A DNA stretch of 12,670 nt. It comes from an uncultured Actinomycetes bacterium (lineage in GTDB: Bacteria; Actinomycetota; Actinomycetes; S36-B12). The notes below the pieces were generated by a model, which ran no database searches, was not told the origin of the DNA, and was given only the letters and a program-made list of their open reading frames with translations. The stretch is taken from assembly GCA_937902285.1 (NCBI GenBank), contig CALGTB010000269.1:1-12670 (forward strand), read 5' to 3'. Shown piece by piece: positions 1-6,648 of the stretch (its first letter is position 1; each line of letters opens with the position of its first letter). Both the position numbers and the translations under genes were made by a program.

Positions 1-612
1 CACGATGGCGTCGGTCTCGGGGTCGGCCTCGAACGCCGCGAGGCAGTCGATGTGGGTGGTGCCGATGATGGGGTCGCCTCCGATGCCCACCGCCGTCGAG
101 AAGCCGATGTCGCGCAGCTCGTACATCATCTGGTAGGTCAGGGTGCCGGACTTGGAGACCAGTCCGATGCGGCCCGCCTGGGCGATGTCGGCCGGGATGA
201 TGCCGGCGTTGGACTTGCCGGGGCTGATGATGCCGGGGCAGTTCGGGCCGATGATGCGGGTCGTGCCCGCGTTCACCGCGTACTGGAAGAACTGCGCCGT
301 GTCGTGCACCGGGATGCCCTCGGTGATGACCACGACCAGGGGGAGCCCCGAGTCGACCGCCTCCTCGACCGCGGCCTTGGCGAACCGGGGCGGGACGAAC
401 ACGACGGAGACGTTGGCGCCCGTGGCGTCGATCGCGTCGGGGACGTCGCCGAAGATCGGGATGCCGTCGACGTCCTGTCCGCCCTTGCCCGGCGTCACGC
501 CCGCGACGACCTGCGCACCCGAGGCGACCATGCGCCGCGTGTGCTTGGTGCCCTCGGAGCCCGTCATGCCCTGCACGAGGATGCGACTGTTCTCGTCCAA
601 CCAGATTGCCAT
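1..612 (-). CDS. sucD: Succinyl-CoA synthetase alpha subunit, 3' end cut by the window edge
   Basis: SucD with SucC converts succinyl-CoA, NDP and phosphate to succinate, CoA and NTP in the cytoplasmic TCA cycle. The 204 residues present begin MAIWLDENSRILVQGMTGSE, the characteristic start of the CoA-binding Rossmann domain. They continue through the conserved stretches GVTPGKGG, VVVITEGIPV, IIGPNCPGIISPGK, GLVSKSGTLTYQ and GIGGDPIIGT. The family is usually about 290-300 residues, so roughly the last 90, including the phosphorylated histidine, lie off the left edge. The ATG follows the sucC stop after only 5 nt, so the two genes are almost certainly cotranscribed and translationally coupled. 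Nothing is odd in the visible part. Identification is secure. Confidence 0.97.
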   Translation of the reverse strand, partial: MAIWLDENSRILVQGMTGSEGTKHTRRMVASGAQVVAGVTPGKGGQDVDGIPIFGDVPDAIDATGANVSVVFVPPRFAKAAVEEAVDSGLPLVVVITEGIPVHDTAQFFQYAVNAGTTRIIGPNCPGIISPGKSNAGIIPADIAQAGRIGLVSKSGTLTYQMMYELRDIGFSTAVGIGGDPIIGTTHIDCLAAFEADPETDAIV

Positions 613-617
613 CGCGA

Positions 618-1811
618 TCAGCCCTGCTTCCCGGCCTTGCGAGCGGCGGCCAGCTCGGCCACCCGTCGCGCGGCATCATCCATGGTGTCGACGAGCTCGA
701 TGAGGTCGTGCTCGGCCTCGATCAGGATCCGCCGCCCCTCGACGGCGTTGTTGCCGTCGATGCGGCACACGATCGGCTTGGTCACCGGCTCGCCCCGGGC
801 GGCCAGCATCTCCATGGCCTGCACGATCCCGTTGGCGACCGCGTCGCACGCGGTGATGCCGCCGAAGACGTTGACGAACACGGCCTCGACCTCGGGGTCG
901 TTCAGCACGATGTCCAGACCGTTAGCCATCACGCTCGCACTGGCCCCGCCGCCGATGTCGAGGAAGTTCGCCGGCTTGATGCCCCCGAACTCCTCACCGG
1001 CGTACGCCACCACGTCGAGCGTGCTCATCACGAGCCCGGCCCCGTTGCCGACGATGCCCACCTCGCCGTGGAGCTTCACGTAGTTGAGGTCGAACTCCTT
1101 GGCCCGCAGCTCGATGGGATCGGTGTTGTCGCGATCGACGAAGTCCGCGTGCGAGGCGTGCCGATAGTGGGCGTTGTCGTCGAGGGTCACCTTGCCGTCG
1201 AGGGCCAGCACCTCGCCCGTGGGAGTGAGCGCCAGAGGGTTGACCTCGACCAGCGTCGCGTCCTCCTCGACCAGGACCCTCCACAGCTTCACCAGGATGC
1301 TCTCGACCTGCGCGGCTACCGATTCCGGGAACCGGGCCGCCTCGACGATCTCGTGCGCCTTCTCCGGCGTGCAGCCCTCCAGCGCATCGACCCGGATCAT
1401 CGCCAGCTCGTCGGGGCGCGTCGCCGCGACCTCCTCGATCTCCATGCCGCCGGCCACGCTGGCCATCGCCAGGAACGCGCGGTTCGCCCGATCGAGCAGG
1501 AACGAGACGTAGTACTCGTCGGCGATGTCGGACGCCTCGTTGACCAGCACCTTGTAGACCGTGTGGCCCTTGATGTCCATGCCCAGGATCGCGCCCGCCG
1601 TCTGCGCCGCCTCGTCGGGGGTCTCGGCCAGCTTGACGCCGCCCGCCTTGCCACGGCCCCCCGTCTTCACCTGGGCCTTGACCACCACCTGCGCGCCGAT
1701 CTTCCGCGTCGCCTCACGGGCCGCATCCGCCGTCGTGCACACCTCGCCCGCCGTCACCGGCACGCCATGCTTCCCGAACAGGTGCTTGGCCTGGTACTCG
1801 TACAGGTCCAC
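618..1811 (-). CDS. sucC: Succinyl-CoA synthetase beta subunit
   Basis: This is the nucleotide-binding partner of SucD, 397 residues against about 388 in E. coli. The protein starts MDLYEYQAKHLFGKHGVPV. It has an N-terminal ATP-grasp fold with VVKAQVKTGGRGKAGGVK (about residues 43-60), the metal-binding EVNPLALTPTGEVLALDGK, and the C-terminal ligase-CoA part with GNGAGLVMSTLD and NVFGGITACDAVANGI. The start is GTG at 1811, chosen because GAGGAG lies 5 nt upstream (plus-strand 1817-1822) and the family N-terminus begins exactly there. It is the first gene of a sucC-sucD unit. A promoter-like pair, GTGACG-N17-TAGGCT, lies about 100 nt upstream, implying a leader of about 94 nt. Confidence 0.98.
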   Translation of the reverse strand: MDLYEYQAKHLFGKHGVPVTAGEVCTTADAAREATRKIGAQVVVKAQVKTGGRGKAGGVKLAETPDEAAQTAGAILGMDIKGHTVYKVLVNEASDIADEYYVSFLLDRANRAFLAMASVAGGMEIEEVAATRPDELAMIRVDALEGCTPEKAHEIVEAARFPESVAAQVESILVKLWRVLVEEDATLVEVNPLALTPTGEVLALDGKVTLDDNAHYRHASHADFVDRDNTDPIELRAKEFDLNYVKLHGEVGIVGNGAGLVMSTLDVVAYAGEEFGGIKPANFLDIGGGASASVMANGLDIVLNDPEVEAVFVNVFGGITACDAVANGIVQAMEMLAARGEPVTKPIVCRIDGNNAVEGRRILIEAEHDLIELVDTMDDAARRVAELAAARKAGKQG

Positions 1812-1911
1812 GCGTGCTCCTCTGCAGCGGCCGCATGATCGGCGGGCCCGACAGGTGCGGGCCGACGACCAGCGGAGCGGGTACTAGGACATCCATGTAA
1901 CGACGGTCGCG

Positions 1912-1940
1912 AGCCTACTGGCCACCGGCGCGAGCGTCAC
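1912..1940 (-). promoter_or_regulatory. Candidate sucCD promoter
   Basis: Read on the minus strand, GTGACG (1940-1935) is followed after exactly 17 bp by TAGGCT (1917-1912), a fair match to an actinobacterial housekeeping -35/-10 pair. The -35 overlaps the stop codon of the upstream B12-binding gene, so sucCD could be transcribed separately from it. The predicted transcript start is near 1905. This rests on motif matching only. Confidence 0.4.
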
Positions 1941-2335
1941 GGTCGGGTGATGTGATCTTGCACCCATGCGACGATCTCATGGGTCGGCGTGCCGGGAGTG
2001 AAGATGGTCGCCACTCCCATCTCCTCGAGCAGGGGGATGTCGTCCTCGGGGATGATCCCGCCGCCGAACACGATGATGTCGGTGGCGTCCTTCTGCTTCA
2101 GCAGGTCCATGACCTCGGCGAAGAGGGTCAGGTGCGCCCCCGACAGCACCGAGAGCCCGACGATGTCGGCGTCCTCCTGGATGGCCGCGTCGACGATCTG
2201 CGCCGGGGTCTGGTGCAGGCCGGTGTACACGACCTCGATGCCGGCGTCCCGGAGCGCCCTCGCCACGACCTTCGCGCCACGGTCGTGCCCATCGAGCCCT
2301 GGCTTGGCGATCACGACCCGGATGGGTGTCGACAT
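1937..2335 (-). CDS. Stand-alone cobalamin-binding subunit of a methylmalonyl-/isobutyryl-CoA-type mutase
   Basis: This 132-residue protein is essentially only the B12-binding Rossmann-like domain of acyl-CoA mutases. It carries GLDGHDRGAK (D15-G16-H17-D18-R19-G20, the DxHxxG motif whose histidine is the lower cobalt ligand). It also has SVLSGAH (62-68) and FGGGIIP (90-96), the other two signatures of base-off/His-on B12 binding. Such small proteins pair with a separate catalytic TIM-barrel subunit, as in two-part isobutyryl-CoA mutase (IcmA/IcmB); no large subunit is in this window. The ATG has a full AGGAGG 8 nt upstream (plus-strand 2344-2349). Its position beside sucCD fits propionyl-CoA-type carbon entering the TCA cycle as succinyl-CoA. 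The mutase substrate cannot be decided from this subunit; hydroxyacyl-CoA mutases use the same module. Confidence 0.9.
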   Translation of the reverse strand: MSTPIRVVIAKPGLDGHDRGAKVVARALRDAGIEVVYTGLHQTPAQIVDAAIQEDADIVGLSVLSGAHLTLFAEVMDLLKQKDATDIIVFGGGIIPEDDIPLLEEMGVATIFTPGTPTHEIVAWVQDHITRP

Positions 2336-2401
2336 GTCGGTGTCCTCCTGGCGGGTTGCGGCGACGACCGGCGGTCGTGGCCGTCGCGTTCCGGTGCTCG
2401 C

Positions 2402-2407
2402 AGACTA
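2402..2407 (-). promoter_or_regulatory. Possible -10 element of the B12-binding subunit gene
   Basis: TAGTCT on the minus strand lies about 67 nt upstream of the ATG at 2335. No good -35 is visible at 16-18 bp. This 103-bp divergent gap (2336-2438) must hold promoters for both neighbours, but this is the only hexamer I would nominate for the minus strand. Confidence 0.22.
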
Positions 2408-2438
2408 CTGCCAGCCGCGTGGTGATTGACTCTGCAGC

Positions 2439-3038
2439 ATGACCCACCTCGCCCGAACGGAGGATGCGCCCGTGCGCATCCTCGCCATCGGCGGCAGCAC
2501 GACGCCGCACGCCGCCTCCGAGCGGGCACTTCGCATCGCGGGTGCCGCCGCCGCGGAGGCGGGTGCCGACGTCACCTACGTCACCGGCCGCGAGCTCATG
2601 CTGCCCACGTACGACACGGAGACCGCCGAGCGCAGCCTCGAGGCGGTCGCGTTCGTCACGGCCCTCGCGGCATGCGACGGACTGCTCATCGCGTCGCCGG
2701 GATACCACGGCGGAGTGAGCGGCATGATCAAGAACGCCCTCGACTACGCCGAGGACCTGCGGCACGACGACCGGCCCTATCTGGAGGACCGCGCCGTGGG
2801 ATGCATCGCGGTGGCGCACGGCTGGCAGACGGCGGTGGGCACGCTCCACCAGCTGCGCCAGACGGTGCACGCCCTGCGCGGCTGGCCGGCGCCGCTCGGC
2901 TGCGCCATCAACGACTCGGCGGGCCTCCTGGGCGAGGACGCCGCATCGAGCGACCCCGCCGTCGTGCGGCAGCTGGTGGTGGTGGGCCGACAGGTCACCG
3001 GGTTCGCGCACGCGCAGCAGGCCCTTCGCCGGGGCTGA
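2439..3038 (+). CDS. NAD(P)H-dependent FMN reductase, flavodoxin-like fold
   Basis: The protein has 199 residues from the ATG. The fold starts with VRILAIGGSTTPHAASERAL (from residue 12), where a GGSTTPHA loop would hold the FMN phosphate. It continues with LLIASPGYHGGVSGMIKNAL (83-101), the hallmark SPxYHGxxSGxxKNxLD segment of the NADPH-dependent FMN reductase family, which binds the isoalloxazine ring and makes the dimer contact. The role is cytosolic reduction of flavin or of a quinone/other acceptor by NAD(P)H; the substrate is unknown. The start is uncertain. ATG 2439 has no Shine-Dalgarno sequence, whereas GTG 2472 has GGAGG 8 nt upstream (2459-2463) and still keeps the whole fold. The 3' end including the stop codon is part of a 34-bp tandem duplication. 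Confidence 0.88.
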   Translation: MTHLARTEDAPVRILAIGGSTTPHAASERALRIAGAAAAEAGADVTYVTGRELMLPTYDTETAERSLEAVAFVTALAACDGLLIASPGYHGGVSGMIKNALDYAEDLRHDDRPYLEDRAVGCIAVAHGWQTAVGTLHQLRQTVHALRGWPAPLGCAINDSAGLLGEDAASSDPAVVRQLVVVGRQVTGFAHAQQALRRG

Positions 3039-3080
3039 CCCACCACCGCAGCAGGCCCTTCGCCGGGGCTGACTCACCAC
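3013..3080 (+). repeat. 34-bp tandem duplication spanning a stop codon
   Basis: Bases 3013-3046 and 3047-3080 are two adjacent copies of the same 34 bases, differing by one C/T change (3040 versus 3074). The first copy contains the last codons and TGA of the FMN reductase gene; the second is intergenic. Each copy holds CAGGCCC-TTCGCC-GGGGCTG, a 7-bp inverted repeat with one mismatch, so each could form a weak hairpin just past the stop. The near identity points to a recent slippage or unequal-exchange event. Confidence 0.95.
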
Positions 3081-3116
3081 GCCGCGGACCTCCGGCGACC
3101 CGCTCGACCGCGAGGC

Positions 3117-3122
3117 TAGGGT
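3117..3122 (+). promoter_or_regulatory. -10 element of a leaderless promoter for the RAM-domain gene
   Basis: TAGGGT ends 6 nt before the ATG at 3129, the spacing at which transcription would start on the start codon itself. No Shine-Dalgarno sequence precedes that ATG, which fits leaderless translation. No clear -35 is visible. Confidence 0.55.
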
Positions 3123-3128
3123 GAGGCC

Positions 3129-3416
3129 ATGGTGACCGCCCTGTGCTTCATCACCGTCGAGCCGCACCTCGTCAACGAGGTGGGAGCTGCCATCGCGCTC
3201 GTCCCTCGAGTCCAGACGGTCTACTCGGTCACCGGCCAGCTCGACATTGTCGCCGTCGTCGAGGTGCCCGACGTCGAGGCGGTCGCGACGGTCGTCACCG
3301 ACGGGATCGGCGCCATCGCGGGAGTCATCACGACCGAGACGCACATCGCCTTCCGCACCTACCGCCCCGACGACCTCGGCGCCGGGTTCTCGCTGGGCTA
3401 CCAGGAGGCACCGTGA
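3129..3416 (+). CDS. Stand-alone Lrp/AsnC ligand-binding (RAM) domain protein
   Basis: The protein has 95 residues and consists almost entirely of the alpha-beta RAM (regulation of amino-acid metabolism) domain found at the C-terminus of Lrp/AsnC regulators. The pattern is YSVTGQLDIVAVVEVPD (32-48), VVTDGIGAIAGV (55-66) and TTETHIAFRTY (68-78), all typical of that domain. There is no helix-turn-helix, so it cannot bind DNA in the usual Lrp way. Stand-alone RAM proteins form Lrp-like oligomers, and some bind amino acids; the ligand here is unknown. The start is probably leaderless (TAGGGT 6 nt upstream). Its TGA overlaps the GTG of the lipase gene by 3 bases, so the two are one operon with coupled translation. 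Confidence 0.88.
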   Translation: MVTALCFITVEPHLVNEVGAAIALVPRVQTVYSVTGQLDIVAVVEVPDVEAVATVVTDGIGAIAGVITTETHIAFRTYRPDDLGAGFSLGYQEAP

Positions 3417-4351
3417 CCGGTCTCGTCGCGCGCATCACGGGCCAGGCCGACGAGGCGCGGCGCGCCCTGCTGAACCCGACCGGCATCGCCGGCGTCGCGG
3501 TCGAGGGGGTCTGGGTCGCCCTGCACCTCGCGCTCTACCCGTGGGGGCTGCTCGAGGACCGGCTCGACGAGGCGTCGCACATGGGGGTGTCCCACCTGTC
3601 ACCAGTGCAGCGCGGGCTCATCGTCGGCGACGTCGAGGCGGCCGGGACGCCGATCATCCTGGTCCACGGGGTCATCGACAACCGCAGCATCTTCACCCTT
3701 CTGCGCCGGGCACTGCGCGGTCGCGGCTTCGGGCGCACCTACGCGCTCAACTACTCGCCGTTCACCGACGACATCTCCGACGTGGCCGCCCGGCTGGGCA
3801 CGCTGATCGAGGAGGTCTGCGAGCAGACCGGCTACGAGCGGGTGCACATCATCGGCCACTCGATGGGCGGGCTCGTGGCCCGCTACTACGTGCAGCGCCT
3901 CGGCGGCGATCGGCACGTGCACACCGTCTGCACCCTGGGCACCCCGCACGGCGGCACGCTTCCCGCGCGCTTCGTGCCCTGGCCCGTCATCCGTCAGATG
4001 CGGCCCACGAGCGAGATCATCGCCGAGCTCGACGAGCCCGCTCCGGGCTGCCGCACGCGCTTCATCGCCATCTGGTCCGACCTCGACCAGCTCGTGCTGC
4101 CCCAGCGAAACGCCCGCATCCAGCACCCCGACCTCCGAGCCCGGAACGTGCTCATCCGCGGCATCGGGCACATGTCGCTGCCCGTGGATCGACGGGTGGT
4201 CAACGAGATCTCGCTGGCGCTCGCACAGCTGGACCACGACGGATCCCAGCTGGCGTCCGGCGTGACATCGATCGACAGCACGACCGGGCGCGCGGACGCC
4301 GCAGCGCCTACAGCTTCTCGACGGGGGCGTAGCGCAGCAGCAGGCGCTTGA
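3413..4351 (+). CDS. Alpha/beta-hydrolase, triacylglycerol lipase/esterase-like
   Basis: The protein has 312 residues. The GTG start at 3413 was chosen because a perfect AGGAGG (3403-3408) lies 4 nt upstream and the codon overlaps the preceding stop. HG at 85-86 (LVHGVIDN) is the oxyanion-hole strand turn, and GHSMGG gives nucleophile Ser150. SDLDQLVLP gives a likely acid at Asp225, and GIGHMSLP gives His253. The nucleophile, acid and histidine motifs resemble small bacterial lipases such as B. subtilis LipA. Residues about 24-47 are hydrophobic (GIAGVAVEGVWVALHLAL), without a cleavable signal pattern, suggesting membrane association. The substrate is probably an acyl ester; this is not determinable here. 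The last 44 bases run antisense into pcrA. The tail after about residue 280 is low-complexity and may be a read-on extension. Confidence 0.85.
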   Translation: MTGLVARITGQADEARRALLNPTGIAGVAVEGVWVALHLALYPWGLLEDRLDEASHMGVSHLSPVQRGLIVGDVEAAGTPIILVHGVIDNRSIFTLLRRALRGRGFGRTYALNYSPFTDDISDVAARLGTLIEEVCEQTGYERVHIIGHSMGGLVARYYVQRLGGDRHVHTVCTLGTPHGGTLPARFVPWPVIRQMRPTSEIIAELDEPAPGCRTRFIAIWSDLDQLVLPQRNARIQHPDLRARNVLIRGIGHMSLPVDRRVVNEISLALAQLDHDGSQLASGVTSIDSTTGRADAAAPTASRRGRSAAAGA

Positions 4352-6587
4352 CCCCGGCCGATCCGAAGTCGATGGTCGCCTCGGCCTTGTCGCCGGCGCC
4401 TGAGGTGGCCACCACGGTGCCGAGGCCGAACTTCTGGTGCGTCACCCGCTCCCCCGCGGCCAACGACACGACCGGTCCGGTGCCCACGATCCGGTCGCCG
4501 AGGCGCAGCGCGGCACTGCTGCTGCTCGGAGACGACCCGAATCCCCCGGACAGCGGACTGCGGCCCACCGGCTCCTCGCGCCGCCAGTCGATGACCTCGG
4601 AGGGGATCTCCTCGAGGAAGCGCGAGGGCGGGTTGAACGCCGGCGCGCCCCAGGCCGAGCGCATGATCGACCGTGTGACGTAGAGGCGCTGCCGGGCCCG
4701 CGTGATCCCGACGTAGGCGAGGCGGCGCTCCTCCTCGAGTTCGCGCGGGCTCCCGAGCGAGCGCATGTGCGGGAAGACGCCATCCTCCATCCCGGTGAGG
4801 AACACCACGGGGAACTCGAGCCCCTTCGCCGTGTGCAGCGTCATGAGCGTGACGACGCCGCCATCGGCATCCGGGATCTCGTCGGAGTCCGCGACGAGCG
4901 ACACCCGCTCGAGGAAGTCGGTGAGCGTCCCCTCGGGATTCTGGGTGGCGAACTCCTGAGCGACCGACTCGAGCTCGGCGAGGTTCTCGACCCGGGTCTC
5001 GTCCTGCGGGTCGGCCGAGGCCTGGAGCTCGGCGAGGTAGCCGCTCTGCTCGAGCACGGCCTGGAGGACCGTCGCGGGGTCGGCTCCGGCCTCGACGATG
5101 GTGCGCAGGTCGCGCATGAGCGCGACGAACCCCTGGATGCTCGCCAGCGAGCGCGCGGCGATGCCGGGGGCCTCGTCGGCACGCTCCAGCGCGGCGGCGA
5201 AACCGATGCGCTCGCGCTGGCCGAACGCCTCGACCATCGCCTCGGCGCGGTCGCCGATCCCGCGCTTGGGGGTGTTGAGGACCCGCCGCAGCGACACCTC
5301 GTCGTCGGGGTTCGCGATGGCGCGCAGGTACGCGATCGCGTCGCGCACCTCGCGGCGCTCGTAGAACCGAGTGCCACCGACGACCCGGTACGGGAGGCCG
5401 ACCCGGATGAAGATCTCCTCGACCGATCGCGACTGGGCGTTGGTGCGGTAGAAGACCGCGACGTCCGAGGGCTTGATCTGGCCCTCGTCGGTGAGCCGGT
5501 CGATCTCGTTCGCGATGAACGAGGCCTCGTCGTGCTCGTCGTCGGCGACGTACGCCACCACCGGAACTCCGTCGCCCGCATCGGTCCAGAGGCGCTTCTC
5601 TCGCCGACCCTCGTTGCGCGCGATCACCGCGTTCGCTGCCGTCAGGATCGTCTGGGTGGACCGGTAGTTCTGCTCGAGCAGGACGGTCGTGGCATTGGGG
5701 TAGTCGCGCTCGAACTCCTCGATGTTGCGGATGGTCGCTCCGCGGAACGCATAGATCGACTGGTCGGCATCGCCGACGACAACGAGCTGCCCCGGGGGGA
5801 GCTCAGGAGTGCCCGTGCCCACCAGCTCCTTGATGAGGATGTACTGCGCGTGGTTGGTGTCCTGGTACTCGTCCACGAGGATGTGCCGGAATCGACGGCG
5901 GTAGTGCTCCGCCACGTCCGGGAAGAGCTGGAGGACGGCCACGGTCGAGGAGATGAGGTCGTCGAAGTCGAAGGCGTTCGCGCGGCGCAGCCGGCGCTGG
6001 TAGTCGCCGTAGGCCTCGGCGAGGGTCTGCTCGGTGGGGTTCACCGCGCGGCTGCGGAAGTCCTCGAAGTCGATGAGCTCGTTCTTCAGGTTCGACACCT
6101 GCGACAGGAACGACCGGGGCGTGTGCTTCTTCGGATCGAGGTTGAGGTCGCGGATGACCATCGTCATGAGGCGCAGGGAGTCGGCCTGGTCGTAGATCGT
6201 GAAGGTACTGGTCATGCCCAGTCGCGTCGCCTCGCTCCGGAGGATGCGCACGCAGGCGCTGTGGAACGTGGACACCCACATGGCCCGAGCCCGCGCGCCG
6301 ACGAGCTCGGCTACGCGCTCCTTCATCTCGCCGGCGGCCTTGTTCGTGAACGTGATCGCCAGCACCTCGCCGGGCTGGGCGTCGCGGGTCGCCAGCAGGT
6401 GGGCGATGCGGCGCGTGAGCACCCGGGTCTTGCCGGATCCGGCACCGGCGACGATGAGCAGGGGGCCGCCACGGTGCTCGACGGCCAGGCGCTGCGACGG
6501 GTTGAGGTCCTCGACGAGGCGGGCCAGCCGCGGATCGGTGCCGTCCCCGGTGTCCAGGCTCAGCTGCTGTCCGGGGGCGTCCATCAC
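4308..6587 (-). CDS. pcrA: ATP-dependent DNA helicase PcrA (UvrD/Rep family)
   Basis: This is a 759-residue superfamily 1A 3'-5' helicase acting in nucleotide excision repair, mismatch-type repair and removal of replication or transcription obstacles. Visible motifs are the Q-motif LNPSQRLAV (28-36), Walker A GAGSGKT (48-54), Ia ITFTNKAA (78-85) and Walker B DEYQDT (239-244). Further along are motif III VGDADQSIYAFRGA (271-284), IV EQNYRST (305-311), V TLMTLHTAKGLEFPVVF (580-596) and VI RRLAYVGITRARQRLY (621-636). A Ser-rich linker leads to a C-terminal Tudor-like element (about 714-759, VTHQKFGLGTVV) of the type that contacts RNA polymerase in PcrA/UvrD. The start is GTG 6587 rather than ATG 6584, because TAGGAT lies exactly 6 nt upstream, as in a leaderless transcript. 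All catalytic motifs are intact. Confidence 0.97.
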   Translation of the reverse strand: MMDAPGQQLSLDTGDGTDPRLARLVEDLNPSQRLAVEHRGGPLLIVAGAGSGKTRVLTRRIAHLLATRDAQPGEVLAITFTNKAAGEMKERVAELVGARARAMWVSTFHSACVRILRSEATRLGMTSTFTIYDQADSLRLMTMVIRDLNLDPKKHTPRSFLSQVSNLKNELIDFEDFRSRAVNPTEQTLAEAYGDYQRRLRRANAFDFDDLISSTVAVLQLFPDVAEHYRRRFRHILVDEYQDTNHAQYILIKELVGTGTPELPPGQLVVVGDADQSIYAFRGATIRNIEEFERDYPNATTVLLEQNYRSTQTILTAANAVIARNEGRREKRLWTDAGDGVPVVAYVADDEHDEASFIANEIDRLTDEGQIKPSDVAVFYRTNAQSRSVEEIFIRVGLPYRVVGGTRFYERREVRDAIAYLRAIANPDDEVSLRRVLNTPKRGIGDRAEAMVEAFGQRERIGFAAALERADEAPGIAARSLASIQGFVALMRDLRTIVEAGADPATVLQAVLEQSGYLAELQASADPQDETRVENLAELESVAQEFATQNPEGTLTDFLERVSLVADSDEIPDADGGVVTLMTLHTAKGLEFPVVFLTGMEDGVFPHMRSLGSPRELEEERRLAYVGITRARQRLYVTRSIMRSAWGAPAFNPPSRFLEEIPSEVIDWRREEPVGRSPLSGGFGSSPSSSSAALRLGDRIVGTGPVVSLAAGERVTHQKFGLGTVVATSGAGDKAEATIDFGSAGVKRLLLRYAPVEKL

Positions 6588-6593
6588 CCGAGC

Positions 6594-6599
6594 ATCCTA
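6594..6599 (-). promoter_or_regulatory. -10 element of a leaderless pcrA promoter
   Basis: TAGGAT on the minus strand is followed by 6 nt and then the GTG at 6587. No convincing Shine-Dalgarno sequence is present. The -35 zone falls inside the hairpin at 6607-6625. Confidence 0.5.
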
Positions 6600-6606
6600 G
6601 GGACCT

Positions 6607-6625
6607 GCCCGGACAGCACCCGGGC
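6607..6625 (-). terminator. Possible terminator hairpin of the secreted-protein gene
   Basis: GCCCGG and CCGGGC form a perfect 6-bp inverted repeat around a 7-nt loop, 24 nt beyond the TAG of the secreted protein gene. There is no T-run, so it is not a canonical intrinsic terminator. Such U-less hairpins are common at actinobacterial gene ends, but their function is not assured. A competing GC-rich pairing exists between 6624-6629 and 6644-6649. Confidence 0.35.
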
Positions 6626-6648
6626 CGCCGTCGCGCGGGCCGGGGCGG

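Noticed and set aside
1827..1834. GCGGCCGC palindrome upstream of sucC
   Set aside because: An 8-base all-GC palindrome is expected by chance at this composition, and it sits between promoter and ribosome site without other symmetry.
1977..3344. A 455-codon minus-strand frame crossing the B12-binding, reductase and RAM genes
   Set aside because: It spans three independent genes on two strands; this is an artefact of high GC.
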